Below, piece by piece: positions 8,746-19,200 of a stretch of DNA of 61,220 bases. The translations under genes and the position numbers were made by a program. The stretch lies in the NCBI GenBank assembly GCA_947588985.1, contig CANQBG010000006.1:1-61220 (forward strand). The letters run 5' to 3'. The notes below the pieces were generated by a model that was not told the DNA's origin, ran no database searches, and worked only from the letters and a program-made list of their open reading frames with translations. Origin of the DNA: an uncultured Clostridia bacterium (GTDB taxonomy: Bacteria > Bacillota > Clostridia > Christensenellales > Borkfalkiaceae). Position 1 is the stretch's first letter; each line of letters begins with the position of its first letter.

Positions 8746-10689
8746 TCAGGCGTCGGAGACGAGCGGCCAATCGGAGAGGTTGAGGACGGGGCGGGAAAAA
8801 TTCCCAAGGCAGACGGCGTCGCAATAGGCCGAGAGGAGCTGAGAAGCCTCGACTTCCACCCTCCGCGTCTCGTGCGTCACCGTCGTCCCGTAGGCCTCAT
8901 ACGCGGCGTCGAACGCGATGGTCTCGAGATAGGAACAGCGCACATAGAGCGCGTAGTCGCTTGCATAGATGCGCACGGGGACGGCCTCGGAGCGGGGCGT
9001 GAGCGAGAGGAGCTCGGAGAGACGCAAATATTCGTCTACAAGCTGTATGCCGAACACGATGCCGATGGGGTCCGCAAGGTCGAGCTCCGCGGTGAAGAGG
9101 TGGCCGTCGCGCGACCAGTGCGAGGCCGGGGGCGCAACGGTGTAGGTTTTCCCGTCCGCCGCGATGTCGTACCCGAAGGGCAGGCCCTGCTCGTTTTCAT
9201 AGACGCCCGGCTCGACTTCGATGCAGGGGAGGACGAGCCCGTACCCCCGAAAGCGCGGCATCACCGTCGCCCCCGTGAGGGGAACGCCGCCTTTTGAGAG
9301 TTTGACGCGATACTGCGCATGCCCGCGGCAGGTGAACACGCGCAGATACTCCGCCTCGTCGCAGAGATAGTAGCCGCGGTCGGTGACGGGGAGCAGACTT
9401 CCCTCCTTCACGAACAGCGCGCCGCCCCCCTCGAGGAGGTCCTCCCGCCAAGGGAAGGGGCCGCCGTTCCCCGTGAGGAGCTCCTGCCCCGCCTCCGTCT
9501 GCAGGACGATGTTGCCCGCATACGGCTCCAGCGTCACCTCGTCGAGCACGATGCCAAACTGCGGTTTCGTTTGGATCCCGCCCTCCTGCAAGGTCCCGCC
9601 TTTGAGGACGTCGTCTCCCCGCGCAAAGTCCCGAGACGGGGTGATCGTGACGGCCGTCTCCCCGAAGGGATCGTTGATGAAGAGCCGGCGCAGCGTCTCG
9701 CGGCGGTTGTAAGTCACCTTGATGAGGTTGGTATTCCCCTCCCGCTCAATGCTATAGGAGGAGTCGGGGAGAGCGGGGAGGGGGCAGAGGAGGGCGTCCG
9801 TCTCCACCCAGAGGTGGGCAACGGGGAGATCGTTCCACGAATCCAAATAGAGCGCGAAGGCGTCGTAGTCGATGCTGAAAAACGCACTGTCTGTTCCTTT
9901 TCCCGTCAGGGTGTAGAAATTGCCGTAGGCGGCCGTATCCCGCGCCTCGATCGCGTAGAAGTCGTCCTCGCTCACGGGGTAGAGGGGGCGGAAAAAGACT
10001 TTCCCCACATACGATTGGGGGACGGTGACGCGCCATTTGAGGCCGTTGAGACTGCTCATCTCCGTGCAGGGGAGGAGGTTGCCCGCCTCGTCCAAGGCGA
10101 AGAGGGAATCCCTCCGCCCCGGGAAGTCGATCTCGAGGAGCTTGGTCCCCGCGGCCGTCAGAGAGACGGCGCGTTCGAGGAAGGTGCGCTCGAGTTCCTC
10201 CTCGGAAAAGAAGATGGGGAAGGGCTCGGCGCCGTCCGCCGTTACGATGACGCCCTGCCGCATCTCGTCCTCGGTGACGAGCCCCGTAAAGGCGCCGTCC
10301 CGGAAGGAGAAGGAGATCTCGCCGCAGCTGACGGCGGGATGGGGGAAGCCGCCCTCCACGGAGACGGTCACTTCATGCGTGCGCTTGCGGCGGAGCGTCG
10401 CCGTCCGCTCCACGTCGCCCGCGAGGAGCTCCTCCACGGAGATGGGGATGTTGACGGTGGAATATCCCTCGGCGCTGACCGTGATGAGGAGGTCGCGAAG
10501 GTCGGGAAGGCGCACGGTGTATGCGTCGCCCGCCCCCTCGATCTCGCCGTAGGAGGCCGAAACGGTATACTGCGCGGCGTCCGTTTCCACGGTGAGATGC
10601 ACGGACGCGCCGCTGAGGAGGGTACGGCGGCATCCCGCAAGGCCAAAGACGCAGAGGATACACAGAAAGATGGAAATAGCACGTTTCAT
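8746..10689 (-). CDS. Large lipoprotein of an ABC (FtsX/MacB-like) operon
   Basis: The 647-residue protein starts MKRAISIFLCILCVFGLAGC, a clear lipoprotein signal with Cys20. The rest is all-beta in character with several carboxypeptidase-regulatory/Ig-like stretches (for example DLLITVSAEGYSTVNIPI near residue 70, and VSVEGGFPHPAVSCGE). No enzymatic motif was recognised. Its start overlaps the stop of the upstream permease by ATGA, so it is translationally coupled and is the last gene of the ATPase-permease-permease-lipoprotein operon. It is probably the extracytoplasmic partner of that transporter. No named family is recognised. Confidence 0.8.
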   Translation of the reverse strand: MKRAISIFLCILCVFGLAGCRRTLLSGASVHLTVETDAAQYTVSASYGEIEGAGDAYTVRLPDLRDLLITVSAEGYSTVNIPISVEELLAGDVERTATLRRKRTHEVTVSVEGGFPHPAVSCGEISFSFRDGAFTGLVTEDEMRQGVIVTADGAEPFPIFFSEEELERTFLERAVSLTAAGTKLLEIDFPGRRDSLFALDEAGNLLPCTEMSSLNGLKWRVTVPQSYVGKVFFRPLYPVSEDDFYAIEARDTAAYGNFYTLTGKGTDSAFFSIDYDAFALYLDSWNDLPVAHLWVETDALLCPLPALPDSSYSIEREGNTNLIKVTYNRRETLRRLFINDPFGETAVTITPSRDFARGDDVLKGGTLQEGGIQTKPQFGIVLDEVTLEPYAGNIVLQTEAGQELLTGNGGPFPWREDLLEGGGALFVKEGSLLPVTDRGYYLCDEAEYLRVFTCRGHAQYRVKLSKGGVPLTGATVMPRFRGYGLVLPCIEVEPGVYENEQGLPFGYDIAADGKTYTVAPPASHWSRDGHLFTAELDLADPIGIVFGIQLVDEYLRLSELLSLTPRSEAVPVRIYASDYALYVRCSYLETIAFDAAYEAYGTTVTHETRRVEVEASQLLSAYCDAVCLGNFSRPVLNLSDWPLVSDA

Positions 10690-12335
10690 TGCGATTGCTC
10701 CGTTGCAAGCGATTGCACGATATCTTTTTTGATGGCGCCCCGGCATGCCGCCGCGGAGAAGAGGAGGGAGACGGCGAGCGCGAAGAGGAATACGATGGCG
10801 AGCGCGAGGAAGAACCAGCCGAAGTCGAGGGAGACGGAGGCCGTAAAGACGACGGCTGCGGCCTGTCCCTCCGCGGTCGTGAAGAAGTAGTCCACCAACC
10901 ATTTTGCACCGTAGGAGAGCCCCGCGCCCAAGAGGGACGCCCACGGGAGGGCGAGCGCAAAGATGAGGAGGACCTCGAAGAAGCACAGCCGCGGGACGAC
11001 GCTCTCTTTCGCCCCCACGGCCTGCAACATGCCGAAGTAATATTTGCGCTTTTGCACCGAATAATTGACGGAGTTAAAGAGATTGAGGAGCGTCGCAAGC
11101 AGGACGGTCCCCCCGAAGGCGAACATCACGACCATGATATAGTTGCATACGGTGTTGAAGATGCGGAGGTTGGTGAAGCCGAGGACGGCGACGCCGAGCT
11201 CTTCGTTGAGGTCGATATCGGGCTCGGCGGCGCGGACGAACTGCTCATAGGCGGCGTAGACCTGCGTCGCCCCGTTGAAATCGCGGCACTGCACATAGGC
11301 CGTCTTGATGGGCGCTTCGTGGGCGAGCCCCGTCTTATCGGGGTCCTGCGTGTCGTGGCGCACAAAGCAGACGGCGGGCACGGCCGGGAGGAACTTGCCG
11401 CGCGTATCGATCTCGTTGATCTCCGCAAAATCGAAGGGATAGGTGACGATACTGCGGCCGTCGCGGATGCGGACGGTGGGCGGCGCGAGCGCGGAGGCGC
11501 TCGAAAGCCAGATGTGAGCATCTTGCAGGGTGAGCGAGTTGCACGCGTAGTAGTCCTCGTCGATGATGCCGCACACGGTGAAATCGCGGAAGAGGTCGGC
11601 GGTAAACGCCCGCTGCGCCACGCCGTGGGGGACGAACGCGTCGTCGGGATCGGTGTTGTTGTCGAGATAGTAGGCTCCCCCCATGCCGCGCGTTGCGAGC
11701 GTGGCCGTCGCGGTGAGGGTGAATTTCTGCCCGACGACCTCTTCGGGGTCCATTCCCCATGCGCGCACGAAGGGCTCCGAAAGGAGAATTTCCCCCTCGC
11801 CATCGGTGAAGCCTTCTCCGTATTTGAGCAAAGACGTGCCACCCATGTCCGCGATCGACCCGTTCGGAACGAGCTTCCCGCCGCTTTTTTCCGTGTCGAT
11901 GACCTTGAGCACGGGGCGGAAGGGGATGCGGAATATCCCGCCCATGGTGAAATAGGGCGTGGAGTAATCGGAAAAGACAGGCGTGCCGTTCAGCGAAAAT
12001 TGATAGGATTGGGCGCTGTAGAGGGAGTAGAGTTCGGCGGAGACGACCTCGCTCACGGCGGGCATTGCGGCGATTTTCAGGAAGTCCTCCTCGCCCATGG
12101 CAAAGGAAGAGCCCGTCCCGCTGCGCGTCTGCGTGTAGGGGAGAAAGAGGGTGCTCATCGCGCGGTTGTCGTTTACGGTAAAGACGAGATCGGCATAGAA
12201 GGCGAGGGTGAAAAAGAGGACGGGAATGAGCACGGCAAGGCCGAAGGCGATGCCGAACACAGTGTTGCGTGTGGATTTTTTGCGGCTCTTCACGCCGATG
12301 CGGGCGAGCCGAAGGTAGTCGGAAATGCGCATCAT
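10686..12335 (-). CDS. FtsX-like ABC transporter permease (second)
   Basis: The 549-residue membrane protein has one N-terminal transmembrane segment (residues about 24-48), a large extracytoplasmic MacB-like periplasmic-type domain (about 50-385) and three C-terminal segments, the first after NTVCNYIMVVMFAFGGTVLL. This is the MacB/FtsX topology of mechanotransmission ABC systems. The loop between segments holds the conserved-type SVNYSVQKRKYYFGMLQAVGA coupling region. It overlaps both neighbours by 4 bases. It likely forms a heterodimer with the other permease and works with the ATPase at 13719-14411. Confidence 0.9.
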   Translation of the reverse strand: MMRISDYLRLARIGVKSRKKSTRNTVFGIAFGLAVLIPVLFFTLAFYADLVFTVNDNRAMSTLFLPYTQTRSGTGSSFAMGEEDFLKIAAMPAVSEVVSAELYSLYSAQSYQFSLNGTPVFSDYSTPYFTMGGIFRIPFRPVLKVIDTEKSGGKLVPNGSIADMGGTSLLKYGEGFTDGEGEILLSEPFVRAWGMDPEEVVGQKFTLTATATLATRGMGGAYYLDNNTDPDDAFVPHGVAQRAFTADLFRDFTVCGIIDEDYYACNSLTLQDAHIWLSSASALAPPTVRIRDGRSIVTYPFDFAEINEIDTRGKFLPAVPAVCFVRHDTQDPDKTGLAHEAPIKTAYVQCRDFNGATQVYAAYEQFVRAAEPDIDLNEELGVAVLGFTNLRIFNTVCNYIMVVMFAFGGTVLLATLLNLFNSVNYSVQKRKYYFGMLQAVGAKESVVPRLCFFEVLLIFALALPWASLLGAGLSYGAKWLVDYFFTTAEGQAAAVVFTASVSLDFGWFFLALAIVFLFALAVSLLFSAAACRGAIKKDIVQSLATEQSQ

Positions 12336-13708
12336 TCCACCTCCGAGAGCGTGGCCATCACGTCTTGTGTGGCGATCTTTTGGATGCTCCCCCGCGAAAA
12401 CAGCATGGTGAGAAGCAAGAAGAAGGCGATCGTGGCGAGGGGGACCCAGAAGGGAAGCGTCACCCTCGTCACATAGGCAATGGCGGAATTTGTGAAGGAA
12501 GAGATCGAGCCGAGCAGGTAAGAAAAGAGCGACGCGATGATGGCGGAAAGTAGGGGCGTGAGCGCAAACAGGATACCCATGCCCAAGATCACCCCCACAA
12601 AAACGATGAGAAGCAGCTCAATGTAGACGATGGCGCGCGTCCCCTTCGCGTCGAGCCCGACGGCCTTTAACATGCCGAAAAACTTTCGGTTTTTATCCAC
12701 GGAAATGACGACGCTGTTCGCCACACTGCTCACCGAGAGGAGGAGCACGGCGAGCGCGAGCAGGAAGAACACGGCGACGACGATGGAGCTCAAAATGTTG
12801 AGAACGGACATCGCGTCCGCAAAGTCACAGGTAAATCGCGCCGCGCTGCCGCCGAAGAGGTCGTAGAAGGGGCGAAGTTCGGGGTAATCCTCCAAGAAGG
12901 TGTCCGGCTGCGTGAGCCCGGCGTTGGTGGCCTTCGTGAGGGCGCGCATGTGGTCGTAGAGCGAATTAAAGTCGTAGGCGGCGTCCACGGGGCGGAGCTT
13001 CATCTCGATGAGGTCCACGCGGATGGAAAATCCGGGGTCCTCCGCGAGGGAGAAGAACTCGTCGATCCCGAGGATGCACGCGGCCTCGTCTCCGCAGGAG
13101 AAGATCCCCGCCACGGTGTAGCGGCGGACCTCCCCGATCCCGCACAGGCAGACCTCCTCCCCCGCATGGAGGGTGTGCCCCGTCTGCTTCTCCACGTACT
13201 GCGTCAGCGTGCGCGAGAGGAAGAGATTGCGGCTCGCACTGTCGGCGGGCGTCCACACCCGTCCCTCATAAAAGACGACGTCCGCGGGGACGCTCGCAAA
13301 GCTCTTGCCGGCGAGGTCCCGTAGGGCGTAGCTCCACGCGGGCGACGCGGATCCGCCGTCTGCGGAGCGGAGGGTGAGGGCGGCGTCGATGGAACCGGAG
13401 GCGAGATCGTCCCCGCGCGCGTCGGGGTATTTTTCGGCATTGGCGCGGTAGACCTCGTATTCCTCCCGTGAGAGCTCGCCCGTGCCGCCGTACGCGGGAT
13501 CGAGGGGGCGGAGGGCATAATTGGCGCCGTGATCGTTGAAGTAGACGAGCGAGGCGCGCGTGAGGTTGTCGTGGAAGGAGAGGCCGAGCGCCATGAGGAA
13601 CATCACGAGCCCCGAGACGACGGTGACGATGAGGACGGTGAGAAGGGTCCGGCCGGGGTTGTGGCGGATATTGTGGACGGCGATCGACGCCGCGTCGGGA
13701 AAGCGCAT
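12332..13708 (-). CDS. FtsX-like ABC transporter permease (first)
   Basis: The 458-residue permease has an N-terminal segment (RTLLTVLIVTVVSGLVMFLM, about 20-40), an extracytoplasmic domain to about residue 315, and three C-terminal segments. The coupling loop after the second segment (VDKNRKFFGMLKAVGLDAKG) matches that of the partner permease, so the two are diverged paralogues. It begins 10 bases after the ATPase gene ends and overlaps the next permease start by ATGA. Role inferred: transport or force transmission to an extracellular lipoprotein, driven by ATP hydrolysis. Confidence 0.9.
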   Translation of the reverse strand: MRFPDAASIAVHNIRHNPGRTLLTVLIVTVVSGLVMFLMALGLSFHDNLTRASLVYFNDHGANYALRPLDPAYGGTGELSREEYEVYRANAEKYPDARGDDLASGSIDAALTLRSADGGSASPAWSYALRDLAGKSFASVPADVVFYEGRVWTPADSASRNLFLSRTLTQYVEKQTGHTLHAGEEVCLCGIGEVRRYTVAGIFSCGDEAACILGIDEFFSLAEDPGFSIRVDLIEMKLRPVDAAYDFNSLYDHMRALTKATNAGLTQPDTFLEDYPELRPFYDLFGGSAARFTCDFADAMSVLNILSSIVVAVFFLLALAVLLLSVSSVANSVVISVDKNRKFFGMLKAVGLDAKGTRAIVYIELLLIVFVGVILGMGILFALTPLLSAIIASLFSYLLGSISSFTNSAIAYVTRVTLPFWVPLATIAFFLLLTMLFSRGSIQKIATQDVMATLSEVE

Positions 13709-13718
13709 TTCGACCTCC

Positions 13719-14411
13719 TCAAAAGACCTCGTCCTCGAGGATGCGGCCGCGCGTGGTGGCGACGCCGTCCGCGAGAAGAATGACGTCCTCCGCGCACTTG
13801 GCGTCCTCCCGGTTGTGGGTGACGAGCACCACCGATCTCCCTTCCTCCGCGACGGCCGTGAGCAGTTCCATCACCTCTCTCCCGTTCTTGGAATCGAGGT
13901 TGCCCGTGGGCTCGTCGGCCAAAATGAGGGAGGGCCCGTGGACGAGGGCGCGCGCAATGGAGACGCGCTGTTTTTGCCCGCCCGAGAGCTCGCCCGCCCG
14001 CTTTTTGATCTTGTCTCCGAGGCCGAGTTTTTCGAGGATGTCCGCGGCCTTCTCCTCGCGCTCCTTGCGCTTCATGCCCGCGATGATGAGGGGCATGGCG
14101 ACGTTGTCGAGCACGGTAAACGTCGGCTCCAGATAGAAGGACTGAAAGACGAACCCCGTCGTCTTGTTGCGGTAGGCGGCGAGCTCGTTTTTGGAGAGCT
14201 TTCCGAGTAGCTTCCCCGCCGACCATACCTCGCCCGAAGTGGGGGAATCGAGCCCCCCGATGATGTTCATGAGGGTGGATTTCCCGCTTCCGCTCTTGCC
14301 GAGAATGGCGGTGAAGGTCCCGTCGCGGATGGTGAGGCTCACGTCTTTGAGGGCATGGACGGCTCCCTCGCCCTTGCCGTAAATTTTATCGACATGCTTA
14401 AGCTCGATCAT
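13719..14411 (-). CDS. ABC transporter ATP-binding protein (MacB/LolD type)
   Basis: The 230-residue ATPase has Walker [10 protein letters not shown] (about 38-46), Q-loop [12 protein letters not shown], signature LSGGQKQR (about 142-149), Walker [13 protein letters not shown], and H-loop VLVTHNRED. The [12 protein letters not shown] and [11 protein letters not shown] features place it in the LolD/MacB/FtsE group. The start follows GGAGGCG by 7 bases and is the first gene of the four-gene minus-strand operon driven by the promoter at 14444-14472. No drug or peptide substrate is indicated, and no adjacent two-component sensor is present as in bacitracin-type systems. Confidence 0.95.
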   Translation of the reverse strand: MIELKHVDKIYGKGEGAVHALKDVSLTIRDGTFTAILGKSGSGKSTLMNIIGGLDSPTSGEVWSAGKLLGKLSKNELAAYRNKTTGFVFQSFYLEPTFTVLDNVAMPLIIAGMKRKEREEKAADILEKLGLGDKIKKRAGELSGGQKQRVSIARALVHGPSLILADEPTGNLDSKNGREVMELLTAVAEEGRSVVLVTHNREDAKCAEDVILLADGVATTRGRILEDEVF

Positions 14412-14443
14412 GAGATCGCCTCCTTCGCGTTCCGTTTATCCAT

Positions 14444-14472
14444 TTCATAGCATATTCGCGGGGATTTGTCAA
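14444..14472 (-). promoter_or_regulatory. Promoter of the FtsX-type ABC operon
   Basis: On the minus strand TTGACA (14472-14467), 17 bases, TATGAA (14449-14444), preceded by ATGC. It is 33 bases upstream of the ATPase start. Confidence 0.8.
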
Positions 14473-14581
14473 TCGTTTGGAAAAAATTTCAAAAAAATTT
14501 TCTTATGCGGCGCGGCGCGGGCCGCTTTCGCCCTTTTCGGAAAATCTTGGGCGGCAATCGCAAAAATCCCCCCCGAAACAT

Positions 14582-14610
14582 TTGACGAACGCCGCAAAAA
14601 TCATTACAAT
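14582..14610 (+). promoter_or_regulatory. Promoter of prs
   Basis: TTGACG (14582-14587), 17 bases, TACAAT (14605-14610), 40 bases before the prs start. It is divergent from the ABC operon promoter about 110 bases away. Confidence 0.82.
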
Positions 14611-14649
14611 AAAAGTGCGCGGGATAACGTGCGACACATCGGAGGAATC

Positions 14650-15597
14650 ATGATCACCCACGGCAACGAAATCAAGCTGTTTGCAGGTAACTCCAACCGT
14701 CCGCTCGCGGAAGCCATTGCGAGAAAACTCAACACGAGCCTCGGGGAAGTGGAGGCCACGAAGTTTTCGGATGGGGAGACGTCCGTTCACATCGGGGAAA
14801 CCGTCCGCGGCCGCGACCTCTTCATCATCCAATCGACTTCGGCCCCCGTCAACGACAACCTCATGGAACTGCTCATCATGATCGATGCGGCCAAGCGCGC
14901 CTCGGCCGGGCGCGTGACCGCCGTCATGCCCTACTTCGGGTATGCGCGGCAAGATCGCAAGGCCCGCTCGCGCGACCCCATCACCGCCAAGCTCGTCGCG
15001 GATCTTCTCACGAGCGCGGGCGCAGACCGGGTGCTTACCATGGATCTTCACGCCGCCCAGATCCAGGGGTTCTTCAATATCCCCGTGGACAACCTCTTGG
15101 GCGGTCCCACCCTCTATAACTACTATGCCGATCGGCTCGACGACGACTTCATCGTGGTCTCGCCCGACGTCGGGAGCGTCAACCGCTCGCGCAAAGTGGC
15201 CGAGCGCCTCGGCTGCCCGATGGCCATCATCGATAAGCGCCGTCCGCGCGCAAACGTGATGGAAGTCATGAACATCATCGGAAGCGTCGCGGGCAAGAAG
15301 TGCCTCCTCGTAGACGACATGATCGATACGGCCGGCACCATCGTGCAGGGCGCGGAGGCCCTCGTGGAAGCGGGCGCCAAGGAGATCAAGGCCTGCTGCA
15401 CGCACGCCGTTCTCTCCGGTCCCGCCGTGGAACGCCTCAAAAATTCGCCCATCTCCGAGCTCGTCATGCTCGATACCATTCAGCTTCCCCCCGAAAAGAT
15501 GCTCGATAAGATCCGGATCCTGAGCGTGGCGGATATCTTCGCCGCGGCCATCGAAAACGTCTACCTCGATCGGCCCATCAGCAAGATCTACGATTGA
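14650..15597 (+). CDS. prs: Ribose-phosphate pyrophosphokinase
   Basis: This 315-residue enzyme makes PRPP from ribose 5-phosphate and ATP, feeding nucleotide, histidine and tryptophan synthesis. It shows the class I landmarks: [16 protein letters not shown] at the N-terminus, [10 protein letters not shown] (ATP-binding), [11 protein letters not shown], the flexible region [13 protein letters not shown], and the PRPP loop [12 protein letters not shown] near residue 220. The start at 14650 is set by GGAGGAA immediately upstream; further upstream in-frame codons cross the promoter. A hairpin separates it from pth, though the pair is commonly adjacent in Firmicutes. Confidence 0.97.
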   Translation: MITHGNEIKLFAGNSNRPLAEAIARKLNTSLGEVEATKFSDGETSVHIGETVRGRDLFIIQSTSAPVNDNLMELLIMIDAAKRASAGRVTAVMPYFGYARQDRKARSRDPITAKLVADLLTSAGADRVLTMDLHAAQIQGFFNIPVDNLLGGPTLYNYYADRLDDDFIVVSPDVGSVNRSRKVAERLGCPMAIIDKRRPRANVMEVMNIIGSVAGKKCLLVDDMIDTAGTIVQGAEALVEAGAKEIKACCTHAVLSGPAVERLKNSPISELVMLDTIQLPPEKMLDKIRILSVADIFAAAIENVYLDRPISKIYD

Positions 15598-15617
15598 TCG
15601 CAACCTTTCATCGCGCC

Positions 15618-15642
15618 GAAAGCCGCTCGCCGCGGCTTTTCT
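15618..15642 (+). terminator. Hairpin with T-run after prs
   Basis: AAGCCGC and GCGGCTT (with TTTTC following) flank a short loop 21 bases after the prs stop. It may partly terminate before pth. Confidence 0.65.
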
Positions 15643-15663
15643 TATGAGGCTTACGGAGGGCCC

Positions 15664-16227
15664 ATGTTTCTCATTGTCGGCCTCGGGAACCCCGAGGAAA
15701 AATATGCCAAGACGTTTCACAACCTCGGCTTTTTGGCCGCGGCCGATTGCGCCGAACTTCTCCACGCCAAATTCAAGAAGAAGGAGTGCGAGGCGAGCGT
15801 CGCGGAGACCAATTATAAGGGGGAGAAGCTCGTCATCGCCCGCCCCACGACGTATATGAACGCCTCGGGCCGCGCCGTAAAACAGCTCCTCGCAAAATAT
15901 AAACTCGGTCCCAAGGAACTCGTCGTCATCTACGATGATTACGATCTCCCCAAGGGGCATGTCCGCGTTCGGCCTTCGGGAAGCGCGGGAACGCACAACG
16001 GCATGCGCTCGATCATCGCGGAGACGGGGCTCACCGATTTTGCCCGCATCCGCATCGGCATCCGTGCGCCGGAGAGCGAGATCCCGCTCATCGATTACGT
16101 CCTCTCGGACATCCGCAAGGAGGATTACGACCTCTTCTCCGCGGCGACGCACCGCGCCGCAGAGGCCGCGCTCGCCATCGCGGCGGGGGAGAATTTCGAC
16201 GTCGTCATGACCAAATATAACGGATGA
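15664..16227 (+). CDS. pth: Peptidyl-tRNA hydrolase
   Basis: The 187-residue cytosolic enzyme frees tRNA from peptidyl-tRNA dropped by ribosomes. Family features are complete: VGLGNPEEKYAKTFHNLGF with catalytic His20, RPTTYMNASGRAV, YDDYDLPKGHVRVRPSGSAGTHNGMRS (split here: catalytic Asp in YDDYDLP, substrate-binding GTHNGMRS), and RIRIGI. GGAGGGCCC precedes the ATG. Its last four bases overlap the mfd start (ATGA), which matches the conserved pth-mfd order in Firmicutes. Confidence 0.97.
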   Translation: MFLIVGLGNPEEKYAKTFHNLGFLAAADCAELLHAKFKKKECEASVAETNYKGEKLVIARPTTYMNASGRAVKQLLAKYKLGPKELVVIYDDYDLPKGHVRVRPSGSAGTHNGMRSIIAETGLTDFARIRIGIRAPESEIPLIDYVLSDIRKEDYDLFSAATHRAAEAALAIAAGENFDVVMTKYNG

Positions 16228-19200
16228 ACTTCTTTTCCTTCGAACAAATGGGAGGGGACTATCCCCTTCTCGGCGGGGACCTGCGCTCGGGCATGCCCGT
16301 CGCCGCATTCGGCCTTGCCGATCCCCAGAAATATCTCATCGCCGCGCTCGCCGCAAGGCGGGCGATTTATATCACGGCGGACGCCCTCACCGCACAGCGC
16401 GCGGCGGGGGATATCGCCGCGCTCTCCAAAAAGCGCGTGGCCCTGCTCGCCGCCAAAGACGAGGTCCTAACGTATCGCAAAGCGGGCTCGAAGGAGGCCC
16501 TCTTCCGCCGTCTCACCGCCCTCTATGAGTGGCAGCGGGGGGCGGATGTGCTTGTGGCGGACGTCGAGGCGCTCATCCAGCTCGTTCCCGCCCGGCTCCC
16601 CGTCTTTTGCCTGCGGGTGGGGGAGAAGTGCGAGATGCGCGCCCTCGTCGATTCCCTCATCGGGGCGGGCTACACCCGCGAATACACCATCGAGGGCCGC
16701 GGCGCCTTTTGCGTCCACGGCGACATCCTCGATATCTGGCCCATCAATCTTCCCCACCCCGTCCGCATCGACTTCTTCGACGACGAGGTGGAAGCCGTCA
16801 AACCCTACGACGAGACGACGGGCGAGCGCTATCCCCGCGTAGACGACGTGGAGATCGTCGCGGCGACGGACGTCGTGCTCCGCGCGGGAGAGGAGGAGCG
16901 GCTGGCGGCCCGGCTGAAAGAGGAGGTGCGCGCATCCGGTAGCGCCGGGGCGTATGCGCGCCTCTCCAAGATCGCAGACGACATCGCGCTCGACGGCTAC
17001 CGTTCCGACTTCCTTCTTCCCATCCTCGAAAACTCCACGGGGCTCTTAAAGACGCTCTCGCCCGATACCATGATCGTGTTCGACGAGAGCAAACTCATCC
17101 GCGACAAGCTCAAGGGGCTCTACAGCGAGCACTTCGAACGCTTCGCCGTCCTCGAGGAGGGGGGGGAATGCGCGCGCTTTTCCAAGGACCAATATGTCCC
17201 CGCGGCGGAGATGGAGAAGTTCTCCGGGCACCCGCTCGTCGCCCTCCAGACCTTCTCGGGCGACGTAGGCTTCTTCGCCCCCATGAAGCTCTACACCTTC
17301 CACTCCTCGCCCGCGAGAAGATATCTGAATTCCATGCCGGACTTTCTCACCGATATCCGCGCATGGCGCACGACGGGCTATCGCGTGCTCGTCTTTGCGG
17401 GCTCCTCCGAGCGCGCGGATAAGCTGAGAGACGTGCTTTACGACGAGGGGATCCAAGACATGGTATGCCCCGATTCGCTCAACGCCCTTCGCGGCGTCTC
17501 CGTCATCGAGGCGGAACTTTCGAGCGGATTTCTGCTGCACGAATGCAAACTCGCCGTCATCGGCACGGGCGATCTCTTCACCAAATCGCCCATGAAGGGC
17601 CGCGTCAAACGGCGGCGGGGAGACTTCTTCGTCGCGCCCGAAGTGGGGGATTTCGCCGTCCACGAGACGTACGGCATCGGCCGCATCACGGGGACCAAAA
17701 AGATCGAGACGACGGACGGCGTGAAGGAATACATCGCCCTCGAATACAAGGGGGGAGATACCCTCTATGTCCCCGTCGAGCAGATGGACATCCTCTCCAA
17801 GTACATGGGGGAGGACTGTCCCACCCTCTCCAAGATCGGCGGCGGGGAGTTCGAACGCATCAAGGCGCGCGTCAAGGCCTCCCTCAAGAAGATGGCCTTC
17901 GACCTCAAGGCCCTCTATGCCGAGCGGCAGGAGAAGAAGGGGTACGCCTTCCCGCCCTTTTCGGAGGAGATGGAGGAGTTCGAGGCGGCATTCCCCTACG
18001 AGGAGACCCCCGACCAGCTGCAATCCATCGAGGAGATCAAGGCGGACATGTGCTCGGGGAAGGTGATGGACCGCCTCCTCTGCGGCGACGTGGGCTTCGG
18101 CAAGACGGAAGTCGCCCTCCGCGCCGCCTATCTCTGTATCCTCGCGGGAAGGCAAGCCGCCCTCATGTGCCCGAGCACCGTCCTCTCGGAGCAGCACTTC
18201 CGCACGGCCTGCGAGCGCATGGATAGCTTTGGCGTGCGCGTGGCCAGCCTCAACCGCTTCCGCTCGGAAGGGGAGGTGCGGCGCATCCTCAAGGACCTCG
18301 CGGCGGGCAAGATCGATCTCGTCATCGGGACGCACCGCCTGCTCTCCGACGACGTGAAATTCCGCGATCTCGGCCTTCTCATCCTCGATGAAGAGCAGCG
18401 CTTCGGCGTCGAACATAAGGAAAAGCTCAAAAACATCAAGCGCGACGTAGACTGCCTCACCATGACGGCGACGCCCATCCCGCGCACCCTGCACCTCTCC
18501 CTCTCGGGCATCCGCGATATCTCCACCATCCGCACGCCTCCCAATGCCCGTCTGCCCGTCCAGACCTATGTTGCCGAGGAGACGGAGACGCTCCTGCGCG
18601 ACGCCTGTATCCGCGAACTTGCACGGAAGGGGCAGCTCTTTGTGCTCTACAACCGCGTGGAGACCATCCGCACCTTTGCCGAGCGGCTCTCCGCCATCGT
18701 CCCCGAGGCGCGGATCGCCGTCGCCCACGGCCGCATGGATAAGCTCACCCTCGAGCGCAACGTGTTCGGCTTCTACCGCGGGGATTCGGACATCCTCGTC
18801 ACGACGACCATCATCGAAAACGGCATCGACCTTCCCAATGCCAACACCCTCATCGTCATCGACGCCGACCGTCTCGGCATCTCCCAGCTCTATCAGCTGC
18901 GCGGAAGGGTGGGGCGGGGCAAGCGTCTCGCCCACGCCTACTTCACCTACAAACCCGAGCGCGTCATGACGGAGACGGCCGCCGAGCGCCTCAAGGCCAT
19001 CATGCAGTTCACCGAGCTCGGCTCGGGCTTCCGCATCGCCATGCGCGACCTCGAGATCCGCGGCGCGGGCAACGTCCTCGGCGCCGAACAGCACGGCCAT
19101 CTCGAGAAGGTGGGCTACGAGCTGTATTCCAAGATCCTCCGCGAGGAGATCACGGGGGAGCACACCGAGCTCGTCGATCTCGAGATCAAGGCCACGGCCT

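Noticed and set aside
14503-16308. Long minus-strand open frame opposite prs and pth
   Set aside because: It is antisense to two well-matched enzymes, has low-complexity His/Asp/Arg composition and no recognisable domain: a GC-rich shadow.
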